Shown here piece by piece: positions 1 through 12,900 of a stretch of DNA of 64,000 nucleotides; the stretch's first letter is position 1, and each line of letters opens with the position of its first letter. The notes beneath the pieces are model-generated. The model saw only the letters and a program-made list of their open reading frames with translations. It was not told where the DNA came from and searched no databases. The position numbers were made by a program, and so were the translations under genes. Source of the DNA: Trileptium ribeirensis. Lineage: Eukaryota; Nematoda; Enoplea; Enoplida; Thoracostomopsidae. The DNA is taken from the NCBI GenBank assembly GCA_030248225.1, contig JASANE010024760.1, positions 114,071 to 178,070 of the forward strand, given 5' to 3'.

Positions 1-1
1 A

Positions 2-1759
2 GATTTTATGTGTGACCAGCGTACATTTGTACACTGGAAAAAATACCGGTTCAGTTCTTGGTACAAAAAGTTCTATTTCGTGTTTTGCAACTCTCTGTGA
101 AATTGGAGGTACGCAGTGCACAGCTTTGGGTAACGTTATCGCATGACCCCTAGCAGTGTCATCACAAATTTGATAGTTCTTTTGTTGAGTGATACTTAGA
201 CTCACTGTAGGTAAGCTGTTGAAAGCGAATATTAGCAAATAACTCCATATGTATACCATAGTAATCATAGTGCATAATTTGAGTGCGCGAAAAGTCGTAG
301 AGGTGCATAACTCAAGGGTAGGCAGCGGTGTGATTAGGTTTACAAAGTAAGGGAACTTAGTTTCTTTAAGCCTTTCTAGTTGATCTTTAAGTGCGTCATT
401 TTCAGTTTTTCATTTTTCAGTAGTTTCAATTGCATTTACATATCTTCGCTGTGCAGAGGAAGAACGCTCGTGCTCCCTAGAAGGCGTTCTCGACGGTGTA
501 ATCGACCTGCGCGGATAATCTCGCATACTAGGTTCGCGGTAATCTCGCCTAGCCGTATCCCGATAGTCTCGCGTGTTTGTGTTACCATAGTCTTGCCTAC
601 CGCGGTCTCCATAGTTTCTGAATTCACTATAACCCCCATAGTTACGATCGGGTTTATTAGGACAGGTGTAACTGTGATGGTTCCGGCGACAGAAGTCACA
701 CCGCACGTTCCCAGCTGCAGGAGACCTATTCTTAAAATTCATGCGGTTGTAATCTGTAAATCGGGATGATCGCCTATAATTACTACCACCACGGTTTTGA
801 GTACGAAAGAAGCTGTCTAACCGTCGGTGGAGTCGTTCGATTTCTAAGCCATGGTTAGGAGTTTCAGTATTAGTTCGATTGGTTTGGGAGTTGACAGCCC
901 CAACTAAATCAGTTTAGGAGTCAAACCTAACTTGCTTAGTTTTGTTATCATTAAGATGTGTTAATAAAGTTGCCTGGTTATCAGCCAGTTTAAGTAAGGC
1001 CTGTTTTATGCCATCCAACTCTAGTGTAGATTCAGAGCCTCTAGTGCATTCAAAAGTTTCAGAATTGGTTAGTAACCTAGTTTGAGCGTCATCTTTTTCA
1101 GCTAACTTAATTGCTTCTTCAAGAGACTTAGGCTCCTTGGATAGTAGGAGCTTTTTAAGTCGCGGTAGTCTAAGCCCTTGAATGAAGAACTCGCATGCAA
1201 AAGAGTCTAGTGTTAGTATCTTGCTCAGGCTATGCTCCGCGTGCTAAGACTTTAATAGCTTCCCGAAATCTGTAACTGTTTCGCTTACTAGCTGCTTCCT
1301 GCGCGTAAGTTCATTACGCTTAAATTTCTCCCCCTCAGGAGCCTGTAGCGCATGACATTTTCCCTTATAAGTGACGCATAACTTCGCTTAGTCGGCTCAG
1401 GTAAACCCTAAACCCCTATAGTACTCTAGTTCGGTGCCATGCAAGTATGCAGGTAATATTTTAAGTTTGCAAGCCTCGTTCCAGTTATTAGCATTCGCGA
1501 TTAATTTAAAAAGCTCATACCACTGCTTAAAATCTTCCCCTAATTTACCATAGTAGAACGATAAATCTGCCTGATAAGAAGGTGTCGAAGTGATATTGTC
1601 TATGTCTATGACTTGTCCTTGCAGTGTGGCAAAAATCTCATTAGTTGCTGTTTGACGTTTCAGTAGTTCAGATATGTCTTTATTTTGTTTCTCAAGAGCC
1701 CGTAACATGCTGTCAGTTCGGTCTTTAGGTGTAGTACCTGAAGCGCCTGGGTTAGTCAT
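2..1759 (-). pseudogene. Decayed LTR-element gag followed in the same frame by env start
   Basis: On the minus strand one frame can be followed from an ATG at 1759 to the window edge, broken by stops at 1397-1399 (TGA), 1388-1390 (TAA), near 1246 and 915, and at 410-412 (TGA). The first 120 codons look like a retrotransposon gag/capsid start (G-x4-DF-x2-WY, then an N-x-W and P-x2-L-x-G-x-E pattern). A CCHC zinc knuckle (C-x2-C-x3-H-x4-C) is near 690-715, followed by an Arg/Tyr-rich tail. After the TGA at 410 the frame stays open to base 2. It shows a hydrophobic signal-like stretch and then a Cys-rich segment of the kind seen at the start of env-like proteins of invertebrate LTR elements. Protease and pol would lie beyond the left edge. 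The element is clearly non-functional. The family is uncertain; the env call is weaker than the gag call. Confidence 0.6.
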
Positions 1760-2495
1760 TAAATGTGTTTTCGTGCGTATATGTATTTAGTATTCCACGT
1801 TAATCCTCAGTATTTTATCGCTTTCGGTTACTGACCTTACTGCTCTGTATACTTGGTCCTGGCCTTGAATGCTTGGTGCCGGGCCGCTGTGAAATGGAGA
1901 AGTTCTGTCCGAAGGCGAGTTATTAATGAGCGAGTTCCGCTCGACAGATATGGGACGAGTACCGCCCTAAGGAGTATGGAAGGTACGAGGTCCGCACGAC
2001 GGCAAAATAACAGAAGGAGCGAGTTCCGCTCGAGGGGTTGCTGGTGGGAACGAGTACCGTTCTATGGCTCCCGTAGGCGTCGGGAGAGCTTCCGGCACAA
2101 GCAAGAAGGCGTGACCTAGTAGGGTGAGCTAAAGTGTCAGTGAGTGACGCGCTAAGTTAGTGATGCCCTATGTTAATAATGTCCAAAGTCTATAGTAACT
2201 GTAGTAGTTAAGAAATGTGCAGCATTTGACGTGTTACGTTGAGCGCGAAGCTGGCGATGCGTGGTGACCTTAAATTTTGTTTTATAGTAGCTATGAAGGG
2301 CGTAGCTGTTGATAATGTGTACCACACTTCTCTGTGAAAAAGCGTACTCAGTTCTCTGTGAATCGTTAATTGGTGGGAGGTAGTAGTTCCTATAGTTTCG
2401 AATTAATCGAGTTAATGTTTGGTAGTACAGCGCTTCCCCAGTACGACCTCCAAAATGTAACACCCAAGCACAACATATAGAGTACAAGTGATGTT
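1760..2495 (-). other. Probable leader of the left-edge LTR element; no gene
   Basis: This stretch lies upstream (minus sense) of the decayed gag and probably holds its leader and perhaps LTR sequence, but no second LTR copy is in the window to prove it. It contains two copies of a small perfect stem (GAGCG/CGCTC around AGTTC) near 1927-1942 and 2017-2032, plus related CGAGTACCG variants. Short ORFs here have no recognisable domain. Confidence 0.3.
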
Positions 2496-2511
2496 TTATG
2501 CACAGTATGGA

Positions 2512-2711
2512 TTAAGTCGAAAACATTGCCATAGTTGTTCGATCTGTAAAAAAAATAAAAGATAAATCAAAAGCAAGTTGCTCACCCGAAACACTTCCAA
2601 CCAACGGATGACTCTGCTTAAAGTTGAATCGGCACGTACAACTGAATTTTCCAAACACGCCTTCAAAAGTATGCCCGTCAATAAACTGGAAGTTGTATTT
2701 ATACAATTCAA
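2512..2711 (-). pseudogene. Possible avidin-like exon fragment
   Basis: Minus-strand reading gives a short segment with the order T-F-E-G-V-F ... H-P-L-V-G-S, which resembles the second and third strands of avidin-type biotin-binding proteins (G-x-Y ... (Y/H)PL-x-G). A GGTGAGC donor follows this motif, and a T-rich ACAG acceptor lies about 40 bases further on, so a very short intron is plausible. The frame after it ends at TAA within about ten codons. No signal peptide or biotin-binding Trp residues are visible. This is most likely a gene fragment or a chance resemblance. Confidence 0.2.
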
Positions 2712-2829
2712 TTCATCAGACTAAACATGAAAGCGGCAAAGACAATAGCCATTCATTGGTGATGAATAGTAATATCGTTAATAAATAACAGTTATATTAA
2801 ATATTTTGAATCATATTCCAAACTTTGTT

Positions 2830-3735
2830 TCAATAGTATGAACCGGGAGTCGCCTAGCTTCCCTCTCCTTGTTCATGAACCGTGGCCGTGGCCGCCGGGT
2901 AGTCCCACTATAAATTTTGCCCGGAGGAGAAGTTAGTAGTATGTACTGATAAGAATAGTATATACTAGCTCTCCCCCGATCCATGGGACACAACCCCCGT
3001 TTCATGCCACCCCCATAATTTTGGTCTCCCCCGTTCAGGTATTGACTAGTATCGCAAAACGTGAGGGTACGGTGGCTCAAGATTTTGAACGATAAAAGTG
3101 GTACTACGGTTAAACATTCATTGAAATATGTTGCAGTCTTGAATTTATGGTTTGTGCCGAAACACCTCATAATTTGAACAAACATCATCACAAACATGAA
3201 AAAATTAATAAAGTAAAATAGTATGAACCGGGAGGCGCCTAGCTTCTCTCTCCTTGTTCATGAACCGTGGCCACCGGTTAATCCCACTATAAATTTTGGC
3301 CGTAGGAGACGTTCGTAGTATGTACTGATAAGAATAGTATATACCAGCTCTACGCCGTTCATGGGAAACAACCCCCGTTTCATGCCACCACCATAATTTT
3401 GGTCGCCCTCGGTTCAAGTATTGACTAGTATCCCAAAACGTGAGAGTACGGTGACTCAAGATTTTGAAACCTAAAAGTGGTGCTACAAATAAATATTAAT
3501 TGAAATATGTTGCAGTCGTAAAATTATGGTTTGTGCCGAAACACCTTATAATTAGAACAAAAATCATCACAAACATGAGGAAATTAATAAAGTAAGGTCG
3601 TATGAACCGGGAGGCGCCTAGCTTCCCTCTCCTTGTTCATGAACCGTGGCCACCGGTTAGTCTCACTATAAATTTTACCCAGAGTGCAAGTGAAGTTACT
3701 AGTATGTACTGATAAGAATAGTATATAAAATATAA
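2830..3735. repeat. Tandem repeat, about 380-bp unit, 2.3 copies
   Basis: Three direct copies begin near 2835, 3221 and 3600 with GTATGAACCGGGAG and share most of their length, including CTCTCCTTGTTCATGAACCGTGG and a TAAATTTT block. The third copy has an internal deletion and stops near 3730. Minus-strand ORFs of 84 and 128 codons over copies 1 and 2 follow the repeat and look non-coding. The array ends about 70 bases before the first recognisable DGAT2 exon. Confidence 0.75.
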
Positions 3736-3800
3736 AATTGACCTTTGCTTATACATATCGTATGTTTTGGTTTATTTGCGCCGATACTGTACTATTGCAG

Positions 3801-3973
3801 AAATTACCTGTTTGGCAGCCATCCGCATGGAATCATCAGCATGGGCACTTATGCAAACTTTGTCACTGAAGCAACGGGATTTTCGAAGAAATTTCCAGGC
3901 CTCAAAAGTCACGCTTGTACTCTTGTTGGCAATTTTTGGTTTCCTTTCCGTAGAGAATTTGTTATTGCTTGTG
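3801..3973 (+). CDS. DGAT2: DGAT2-like exon with HPHG motif
   Basis: The acceptor TATTGCAG ends at 3800 and the donor G|GTACGT starts at 3974. The exon encodes the HPHG catalytic motif and the conserved ATGFSKKFPG and FWFPFRREF segments. The acceptor position is inferred from the AG just before the conserved Asn-Tyr; the frame is also open further upstream. Confidence 0.88.
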
Positions 3974-6900
3974 GTACGTATATTTCTATTGCTATTATTG
4001 TAAGTCGAATTAGTCACAATAATGTGAAATCTTTATTCCCGCGACCAAACAAGGCGACGCTTTGCATTTTTAGAAATAGCTGGTAACTAATCAAATCTAC
4101 TAACTGTATCGAGCCAGGCTAGCGGATTTTCCTGCTAATGCTTTGCTAGCGACAAAAATCGTAAAACTTTATTTATTCGTCTGTGAAACAAATTCAGTCC
4201 ACTTAGCTCACGCTGAACCACGTTTTCCGGGTCAAGCTGGACCCCAAATGCGTCAAGGGTCACACGTCGTGGAATTTGGACGTCCGAGTATCTATTTTTG
4301 GCCACCTGTATCTCTGAATAGAGACTTCTCAGCGAAAACGGAGATTACTTTCCCAAACTCAGAGCTCACAAAAAACTACAGCTTTGGCTGTACATTACTT
4401 TTTTACCAAGCGACTCTCTGGGCTGCTCTGGGTCCAAATGGAGTATTTCGAGTGTCGACCCATTTTGACATAACACCGTTTTTTGCGTTGTAACATGTTA
4501 TTGGTGGGTACGAGTGTCACACCTATATAGTTTTTCGAGAGATTGCCGTCAGTGACCTATCACGGTTGCTGCATGATGTCGTTCCATATGGTATGGGATC
4601 TTTTGGGTTGTCCTTTTGCTCTAGTGAAATGTTATTGCGGGGTATTAGCGTCAAAACATTCTTATATAGGTTTTAATCACCCTGAATACGATGGTATTGC
4701 CGTCGGAGAGCTGTAGTTGTTACTGTATCAAATCCTTCCAGGAGATATGGGGTGTTTAAGGTTCTGGCGACCTATTTTCACGAACAGGTATTTTGCTTTT
4801 TGCGGCACGTTATTGCGGGGTGCGATCGTAAAAAATGTCATATATTGGTTTTCAAGAACGCGGACTACAATGATAGCTCTACACTTCCGTCGTAGAGCTG
4901 TTATTGCTGTATCGTATCCTTCCACAGGGATATGGGGTTGTTTTAAGGTATACCGACCTATTCTCACAGAAAACGTTTTTTGCTTTTGTGGTATGTTGTT
5001 GCAGGGTGCGCGCATCAAAGCTTTCTTATATAGGTTTTCTAGCACGTTGAATGCGATAGTATTGCTGTCAGAGAGCTGTTGTTGATGTATCGTATCCTTA
5101 CACGGGGATAGGGGATCTTTTAGGGTCTGCCGATCTATTCTCACAGAGCACCTTTTTTGCTTTTGGGGCATGTTAATGCGAAGTGCGAGAGCCAAAACAT
5201 TCCTATATATTTTTGAGCACGCTGAATGTGATGGTATTGCAGTCGCAGGCCTGTTGTTGCTGTATCATGTCATTACAGGGCTATTTGTGGTGTTTAAGGT
5301 CGGCCCATTTTCATACAACACATTCTAATCGCACAGAAACACCAGTAAAGCTTGAAATATTTCTTAGCCGCCATTTCGCTCCGTTTCCACTCAATTGCGA
5401 GGTACTAGTAAAACGCAATAATAATAAGAGGTTCCTTCAGTATCTGTAGAATCTTTTCATAACATTTGAGCTGCGTGTGCATACGAATTATTTCAGTGTA
5501 CCCATGTGATTATTTATGACTATTGATGTTAAAGCAAATTAAACCATTTGAAATTTAAAGGCATTTATAATCGGAACTACAGCTAGTGCATACATATGCG
5601 CCGGAAATGATTGTCGCCTTTCACAAACGCGCCAACAAGTATTGAGAGCAGTGCTGTAGCATAGTACGAATATCGAGTAAATAGCCAACAAGCAACGATC
5701 GTGTCTGGCAGGTACTATGAACATTTTGCAGTGTTATGGATATAAAACTGAATATAGAAATTAACAATATATATATATAACTAGAGCTGGTTTCTATATA
5801 CTTATTAACCAGTGTTAAAACCAAGAAAATGCAATTCGTTGCCTAATGAAGAGAACTAAAATGTCAAAACTAACTAATGTCAATAAATATCTTTGACTAT
5901 TTTGGTTTGCCCTTGATCTACATTATACTGTCGCAACTGTGAAGCAACGTATTTTCTTATACAACACCGGATGCATGAACTTTGAAAACGTTCTTTTTCT
6001 GAAATATTATGTTTTGCCTTTTTTTCTGACCAAAAATTCGAAAAACTGACGCTGATTTAACCCTTTGTGATCATTGCGACATGGGGTATCGACATTTTGC
6101 ATTATAACTTCTTTCAGTGATGTGATATCAGAAATTATGCATCAACATTCTTGTTTGAAATACTGTTTCGAGCTATGTATTTTTCAATGTTTAAAAAATA
6201 TGACCTAACTTCAAATTTTGGACTGTTAAATCTTTTTGCATGTTTCAGTTGAACGAGTCGTTTATAAATTTGTTTAACCGGCTAAACGTGTTGGTTTAAT
6301 TGTTTTCACTCTTCTGCGAGCATCTACTGATATAGGAGGCTATCTATTCTCAATTTAGGCACCAGAAGGTCAAAATTTAACAATTTTAAATTTGTGGTTA
6401 TGACGCTATGTAGGTTTTCGAGGTCGCTAAATACGATGAGTTTAATGATATTTACGTTTTATACGCTAGACGTTACAAGCCTGCGAAGTGTTAGTAGTAA
6501 ACGAACCCTAAAGCTTAATTTTGTCGTTTTGCAAGTTGTATGTAATTAGTAAATTAATTTTAAAATTTTCAGTGATTTTGGTCATTGCAGGAAGAAATAC
6601 GGACTTGTTTTTGAAATGCGCGTAAAGTGATCATCATTTTATTCAACATGTCTTAATGGTATATTATTGTATCTATAGCCACTGATGGTGGCTAGAAAAT
6701 TCAACTTAGGTGCTTGACTCAACATTGAATGAAAACCATTCGCTGCTCTTCGTTTTTCTTCGCTGTGCGAATAAATTACATGGTTCACTTTCCACAGGCT
6801 GCGCGAATTTTTAGCTTAAAATGTCACGACATTGACGCTCGCGTAGGAAGAGATTACAAATAACATGTATAATGCCGCTCGTTATCTTTGGGTGTTCCTG

Positions 6901-9900
6901 CTGTTGTTTTGTTCAATTTTGTACCCAAAGTTAGCATTCTCTTGATTTCAGGCGGAGTTGATGTGAGCAGAGAAAGTATTCGTTATTGCCTCACCAAAAT
7001 GGGAACGGGGCATATTGTGGTCATTGTAATTGGAGGTGCTAAAGAAGCCCTTGATGCCCGTCCAGGCATGTATCGGTTGCAGTTGCTCAATCGTCGTGGT
7101 TTTGTCAAACTTGCTATTCAAGCTGGGTACGTTTGTTCATTTGGTACGTCACTAAGTACGGATGATTACTATCCGGCTTGTTCGGACGGTTTATTTCCCG
7201 ATATGATGTATCACTGTTAGTGTTTCAGTGAATCTATTATAATAAATTTAAAGCGACTTGCTTAGGAAAACGGTACCTACAAGCTAAGAAATAATGTATA
7301 AGTGTACAATTTAGTACTAATTTAGATGTATTACGTTATGACAAACTACTTGCTTTGACATTACCGAATTTTGGCAACATAAAACTTGTTCGACATAGGC
7401 AAGGAATGCATCCGTCTGTAAGGAGGTGGATGGATTGTTGGAAGACTATTAGTAAGTTAAGAACATCACAGTTACAGCATGAAATACAACAAATCATTCT
7501 CTAACTTTCGCGAATGCGCGAATACTAGTTTATTGAACATAAGTTATTTTGTTCGTTTCAAAAGATTCGCTATTTATTTCTACAACTGCGTATATATTAA
7601 TATACTGTTAAAAGTTGTGTGGAAATTTCCACGATATCTGCCACGACTTTAGAAAATAATATAAAAGTAGTTTTCGGGTGTTCAGTCTGACATACTTTTC
7701 TTCCATGGGGAAAGAGTCGGTTTTATACCGGTTTGCTCAGGAATTGTTCGTTTTAAATAGGTTGGTCGCTGTAGAACAAGATTGGCCCAAATTAAACTGG
7801 AGCTAATAATAGTTTCGATCTGTGCTGCTTCTGTACTGTCGGCACGTAGTTTGTTCTCAAAATTCTAACCAAAAAGATTGAATAAAACCGTAATACAACT
7901 GTTAGTAAATTTAGTTCATTTGGTGAACAGAATTTTAACTAATAAGCCATAGTAGGAAACTCACTATAAGCTAAAATTGAAACAACTTTTTTAACACCAA
8001 ATTACATTCGGCTAAATTAATTTTGGTACCGCCGATTCAACCGTCAGCAAGCCAATATAAATCGAATTTTTTTAAATTTTAGAAAACGCATAGCCGGCCG
8101 TATTTTAGACGCCAAATTAAGTTTTAGCCTTAATTTTAATCAGCTTTTTGGGCAGTGATCTGGCGGTAATTTCGGCTTTACGCCAAATTACTTGAAATTT
8201 ATACAAAGATACGACAAAATTTCCATTATTAGCACAAAACAGATTTTGGTTTCTTCTTACTCTTTTCAGTGGTAATGATCAATATTATGAATGATGATTG
8301 TTTTATACGATGGCTCAGATCCCGAGAAGGTGCGGCTGCAGCAAAAGAGGGCATCGGGCTAGACTCTAGGTGGCTCACATGGGAACAACTGTGTTTTTTA
8401 AAAGCGATAACAGATATACCACCGTTGCGAGTTGCTGCTTTCAGTTTGTTCCAGATGTGCGGGGCGGAAGTATCGAAACGGTTGCACTTGCGCAGACGTA
8501 TTTGAAGTAGGCGTTCTGATAGAAGACGATTTCGCTGGCAGAGATGCAGTAATCACTGATGACAGTTGGTGCAGATTCCCGAAGGCACATATCTGTTCTT
8601 GTAGCTGTTATGCATTTGTATCCTTTGTGAAGATTTCATCCAAATTTGTCTAGCCAACAGTGAGAAGCTATCACAGCAATCCTTACACAGATTTTGGCCT
8701 AAAATTGGGGGTTTTGTGTCTATGCGTGCGCATAAAAAGTGTTACTGTAATTTCACTAGCCTAAAAATACATTATATTAAAAGAGACATGGGTCCTTGGA
8801 AGCTATTTTCAAATGAGTTAGCTGGCTGGAATTTGAACAGTGTTTAAACTGGAATGTAGATCGTTAGTCAACTTCAACAAACGCTGCAATATACATGGGT
8901 GATTGCGCGTGTATACACGAATTTAGCAAGCGTAAACTACAAATCGAATTCATCAGATTGATTTCTAATACATAAGGTTTAAGCGATTATAATAAAACAA
9001 CGAAACATACAGTTGTACAGTCACGCCTAAACAAAAGCTAAACTTTCTCGAACTAGTACTGGTTGGTTCACCTTTTTGGTACTGGAAATTCGTAGAGCAA
9101 TGAGAAATGACTGTCTATCTGCTTAATGATATATTCATATGTAATGATTGCATTGAGTATTTAAATTTTGACATTTCATGTTATATCCTAGCTCCCCTGT
9201 TAACACGATATGCCGTTGTTACTCTAAAAACAGTTAAGGTTGCGAAATTATAATATTAGTGCATACTTTTTCGGGAGTTTTAGTTGACCATTTCAACCCA
9301 GAGAGGTAACGACAAGCCAAACATAAGGTTCAAAATAATGAAACCACCGTGATTATAGGGTGCAACAACTCTATAAGCCAAAAGTAACAAAACGTGTAAT
9401 AGTCCAAAAACTGGCTTTTAGTTATGTTTTCAAACTTACAGTTTATTGGAGCTTTAAAAAAGTTTTGGCCCATAACTGGAACACGGTTGTGCTCAAACAG
9501 TGTTATGTATGTGCATTGTAGTTCGCTATGAGAACAGTTTGGTATTTTTGGCCCGGCGTCTTATCGAAAAGTTATAACTTAAAATGTTGCTGGACCACAA
9601 TAATTGGTCATATTCAAAAAGTTTTCAATTTGTATTAGTTGTGTAAAATTTTGGATGGGAATCATAAAAACAGTGCTAACACAAATCCATGTGCAAAAGT
9701 AGCTTCTATCGCGCTTCAATATAATTTTACGAAACTTCATGAGTTGTGCGTCATACAGATTTAAGGAACACAATAATTTTTTTCACGCTTGACCGCAATT
9801 TGAGGTACAAAAATATGTGGTTCTTGAATGTGATTACTGTGTTACGGTGTCAGCTATAATTTAGCTGTAAATCGTTCAGTATAAAATGTTAGCGTTGATT

Positions 9901-12900
9901 TAATCTTCGCTGACGATAAACTAGTAAGCTTTAATTGCGTCACGTTTTCAATTTAATAAATCTGAAATATTATGTTTTATTTAAAATGTATCGGTTTGAA
10001 TCCATATGCTATTTCTACAAGTAACGCACACAAATAAAAAGAAATAGTTGCCTAAATTTTCAGTTAGCAATTGAGCAGTTGCAAAATTATTTTTCGATAA
10101 CTATTCGTAAAAAGATTATTAAGTATTGTTTTTATTAAATATTATACAAATTTTGTTTTTATATGTGTAATATTCTCCTTATTTTATTTCAGTGCTGATT
10201 TAGTTCCAGTGTTTACATTTGGTGAAAACGAGTTGTTTGAACAATTTCACAATCCAGAGGGTTCTTTCATACGCAAGTTTCAAGTATGTCAGTTGAACCT
10301 TAGCCCTTAGCTGCGTTTCCGCCAGAAAAAAGGATTATAAACACAGATTAACTTGACTTTATTCTGATCAGTATAACAGCAAACTCCGTGCTCATAATAA
10401 ATATTTCAGATTAATGCTACATTTTTAAACCTAATGAGTAAACTTATTAGAAATGCTATTATGCCTATTAAGAGTTTAAACCAGGCGGATCTTTTTCGGA
10501 TCACGTTTTTTCATTGCACGTGTCACACCTAACAACTAGAATTTGGTTTGATTGACTTTATAAGTTTGGTTTGTCAAGTAATTTCATGTAATAATTTATT
10601 TGTATTTGTTTTGTGTTGGAAACAGCTGTAATGACGTCATTCTCAAGGTCTTATAAAACATCTTCTGATTCTATTGCTATTCTGTGGTTTTGAATATAAT
10701 GGTGTCGTAGTCCTAGCGTTTTCAGTTATAACATTTTTTTACTAAGGGCTACATGTTTGCTGTCCAAGAATAAGTTTTAATTTTAATATATTGTGTATTA
10801 ATTAGTGTCGTGATATATGTATGTATATTAATTATTATTGCCATGGTAGAGTTAGGTTTTGTCTACCATGCATAATGGCGCTATAAAAGTGTAGCATGTT
10901 ATGTTGTCTAGGTGCCACGAGATGGATGTTTTCGTAGCGTTCGACATTTTACAGTTTGGAGTTGTGCTACTTATAATGCACACAGCCACGCTTACATTCT
11001 CAATTTATTGACTATATAACTTTATGATTATGTTTCAGGACTTGTTCAAAACATACGCTGGATTTAGTCCGCCAATATTCAGTGGTCGCGGTGTCTTTAA
11101 TTATACAATTGGATTTTTACCATTCAGACGGCCTATGACAACCGTTGGTAAGTGCAGGTTACGGTGAGAAGTATGTTTCGAATCCAAATTGAGTCCATTG
11201 CATTTTGTCTATCTGTTTTGTCGCTGCTTTATTTTATTTTCGAAAATAAGATCTGGTTCAGAAGGCGAGTAAATCCAATACTTATTGATTGACCATTCTT
11301 CTTTAAAGTATATGCTTAGCTACTTAGCTACCAGACGGGACATACGAGATATCGCAGAGAAACACAACGCACATATTGGTACATTATGTCATTAATTAAA
11401 GCTCGTATCGCTATGAGCAAAATGCCATTCCCCGAGCAGGATTGTATGAATTGTGGTTATATATGATATTACTGTTTCGGCTTATCATTATGTATATGCT
11501 CACGCTTCCGTTTGTTCGCAACTGGAAATGTACTTATTAGTTAGATCTTTATTTCTTCTAATATAAGACCCAAGAAATTACAATATTATTTGTGTACAAA
11601 TTATGCTAGTTGATCTTAAATTGCAATCTTCTTATGTTGACGTATTTATCAGTAGTTTTCTGTTTTTATTTGCACAACATCGTCAATAAATTATAAACGG
11701 GTACTGTTATTCTGTTTAGAAGCGCTTTAAGGGACATTGTTTTGTACAAAAGTGTGAAATAGCAGGATGACTATTTCTAATGACACAGAGTCTTGTAATA
11801 CTGGAGATACTACATTAACCTAGAGGCTTCTCGTGGCTAGGTTTTAGAATTTATTGCGAACGTATCAGTACAAACAATTCGGGTTGTTTCGAGCAAATGA
11901 TTTCACGATATTCGAAATATATACAAACGTCTTAGTAAATAAAGGTTTTAAAAGTATTTTGTGTAGCGTATAACTAATCACTGCAAATTTTCACAGCTAT
12001 CATTGCCCTTATTTCGTTAAACAAAATAGTGTAGTCTCATCCGTACTGTTTGAATAATTGTGACCCAACATAACAACACATCACACGCAGCTACACAGAG
12101 CCTCAGTCGCTCTACTGAACAATGATGAAATCCGTTACCATTTTATGACTCGCTTATGGTAATCCGGTTACTGTAGTGACCCGGTAAATACACCACTTTC
12201 GACAGCAGCTAAGCTGTATATAAGTTCTGCGAAGCAGCCGTAAAATAAGCAGTGTCGGAAAACTTTTAATTACCAAACAGATGTCACTTCTTGACAAATC
12301 GTTACTACAAACGAATTAAAGCAACGTTTTTGTCAGGTTTAGCCCGCGAATACAGTTCTTGACGAAAATATAATGTCCAAGTGGCATGTTAGCCACTTAG
12401 ATGTGCCATGGAAACCATTTTGTCATCGTTTGAGATTGTGTGTACTGTGACTTGTAATGTGTTCAGAAATAACATACTAAGGTGAACACATGCTGCTGCA
12501 CAGGTCTATAAATTCTGTTTACATGTGCGCCCACAAGACGTGCCCCACCTCGCAGCTCACCATACTGTTTGAATAGCTGATTTCGAAAGTGGTGGATTTA
12601 CTGGGTCACTACAGTAACCGGATTACCATAAGCGGGTCACAAAATGGTAACGGGTTTCATCTTTGTTCAGCAGAGCGACTGAGGGTGTAGCTGCGTGTGA
12701 TGTGTTATTCATTCAAACAGTATGGTGAGCTGCGAGGTGGGGCACGTCTTGTGGGCGCACCTGTAAACAGAATTTATAGACCTGTGCAATTTATATTGCA
12801 TTTATACCTGCAAATTTATACACCAATTATTATATAACACATTCTGCTGCACTGGTCTATAAATTCTGTTTACATGTGCGCCCACAAGACGTGCCCCACC

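Noticed and set aside
380..769. Plus-strand 129-codon ORF
   Set aside because: It is the antisense of the zinc-knuckle gag relic and has no domain.
2811..3459. Minus-strand ORFs of 128 and 84 codons
   Set aside because: They follow the tandem repeat copies and show no codon or domain signal.
4717..5195. Overlapping ORFs on both strands, up to 155 codons
   Set aside because: They lie in a degenerate tandem repeat within a DGAT2 intron.
8269..8653. ORFs after a TTTTCAG acceptor-like site in DGAT2 intron 2
   Set aside because: The DGAT2 exons before and after join in phase without it, and the peptide matches nothing in the family.
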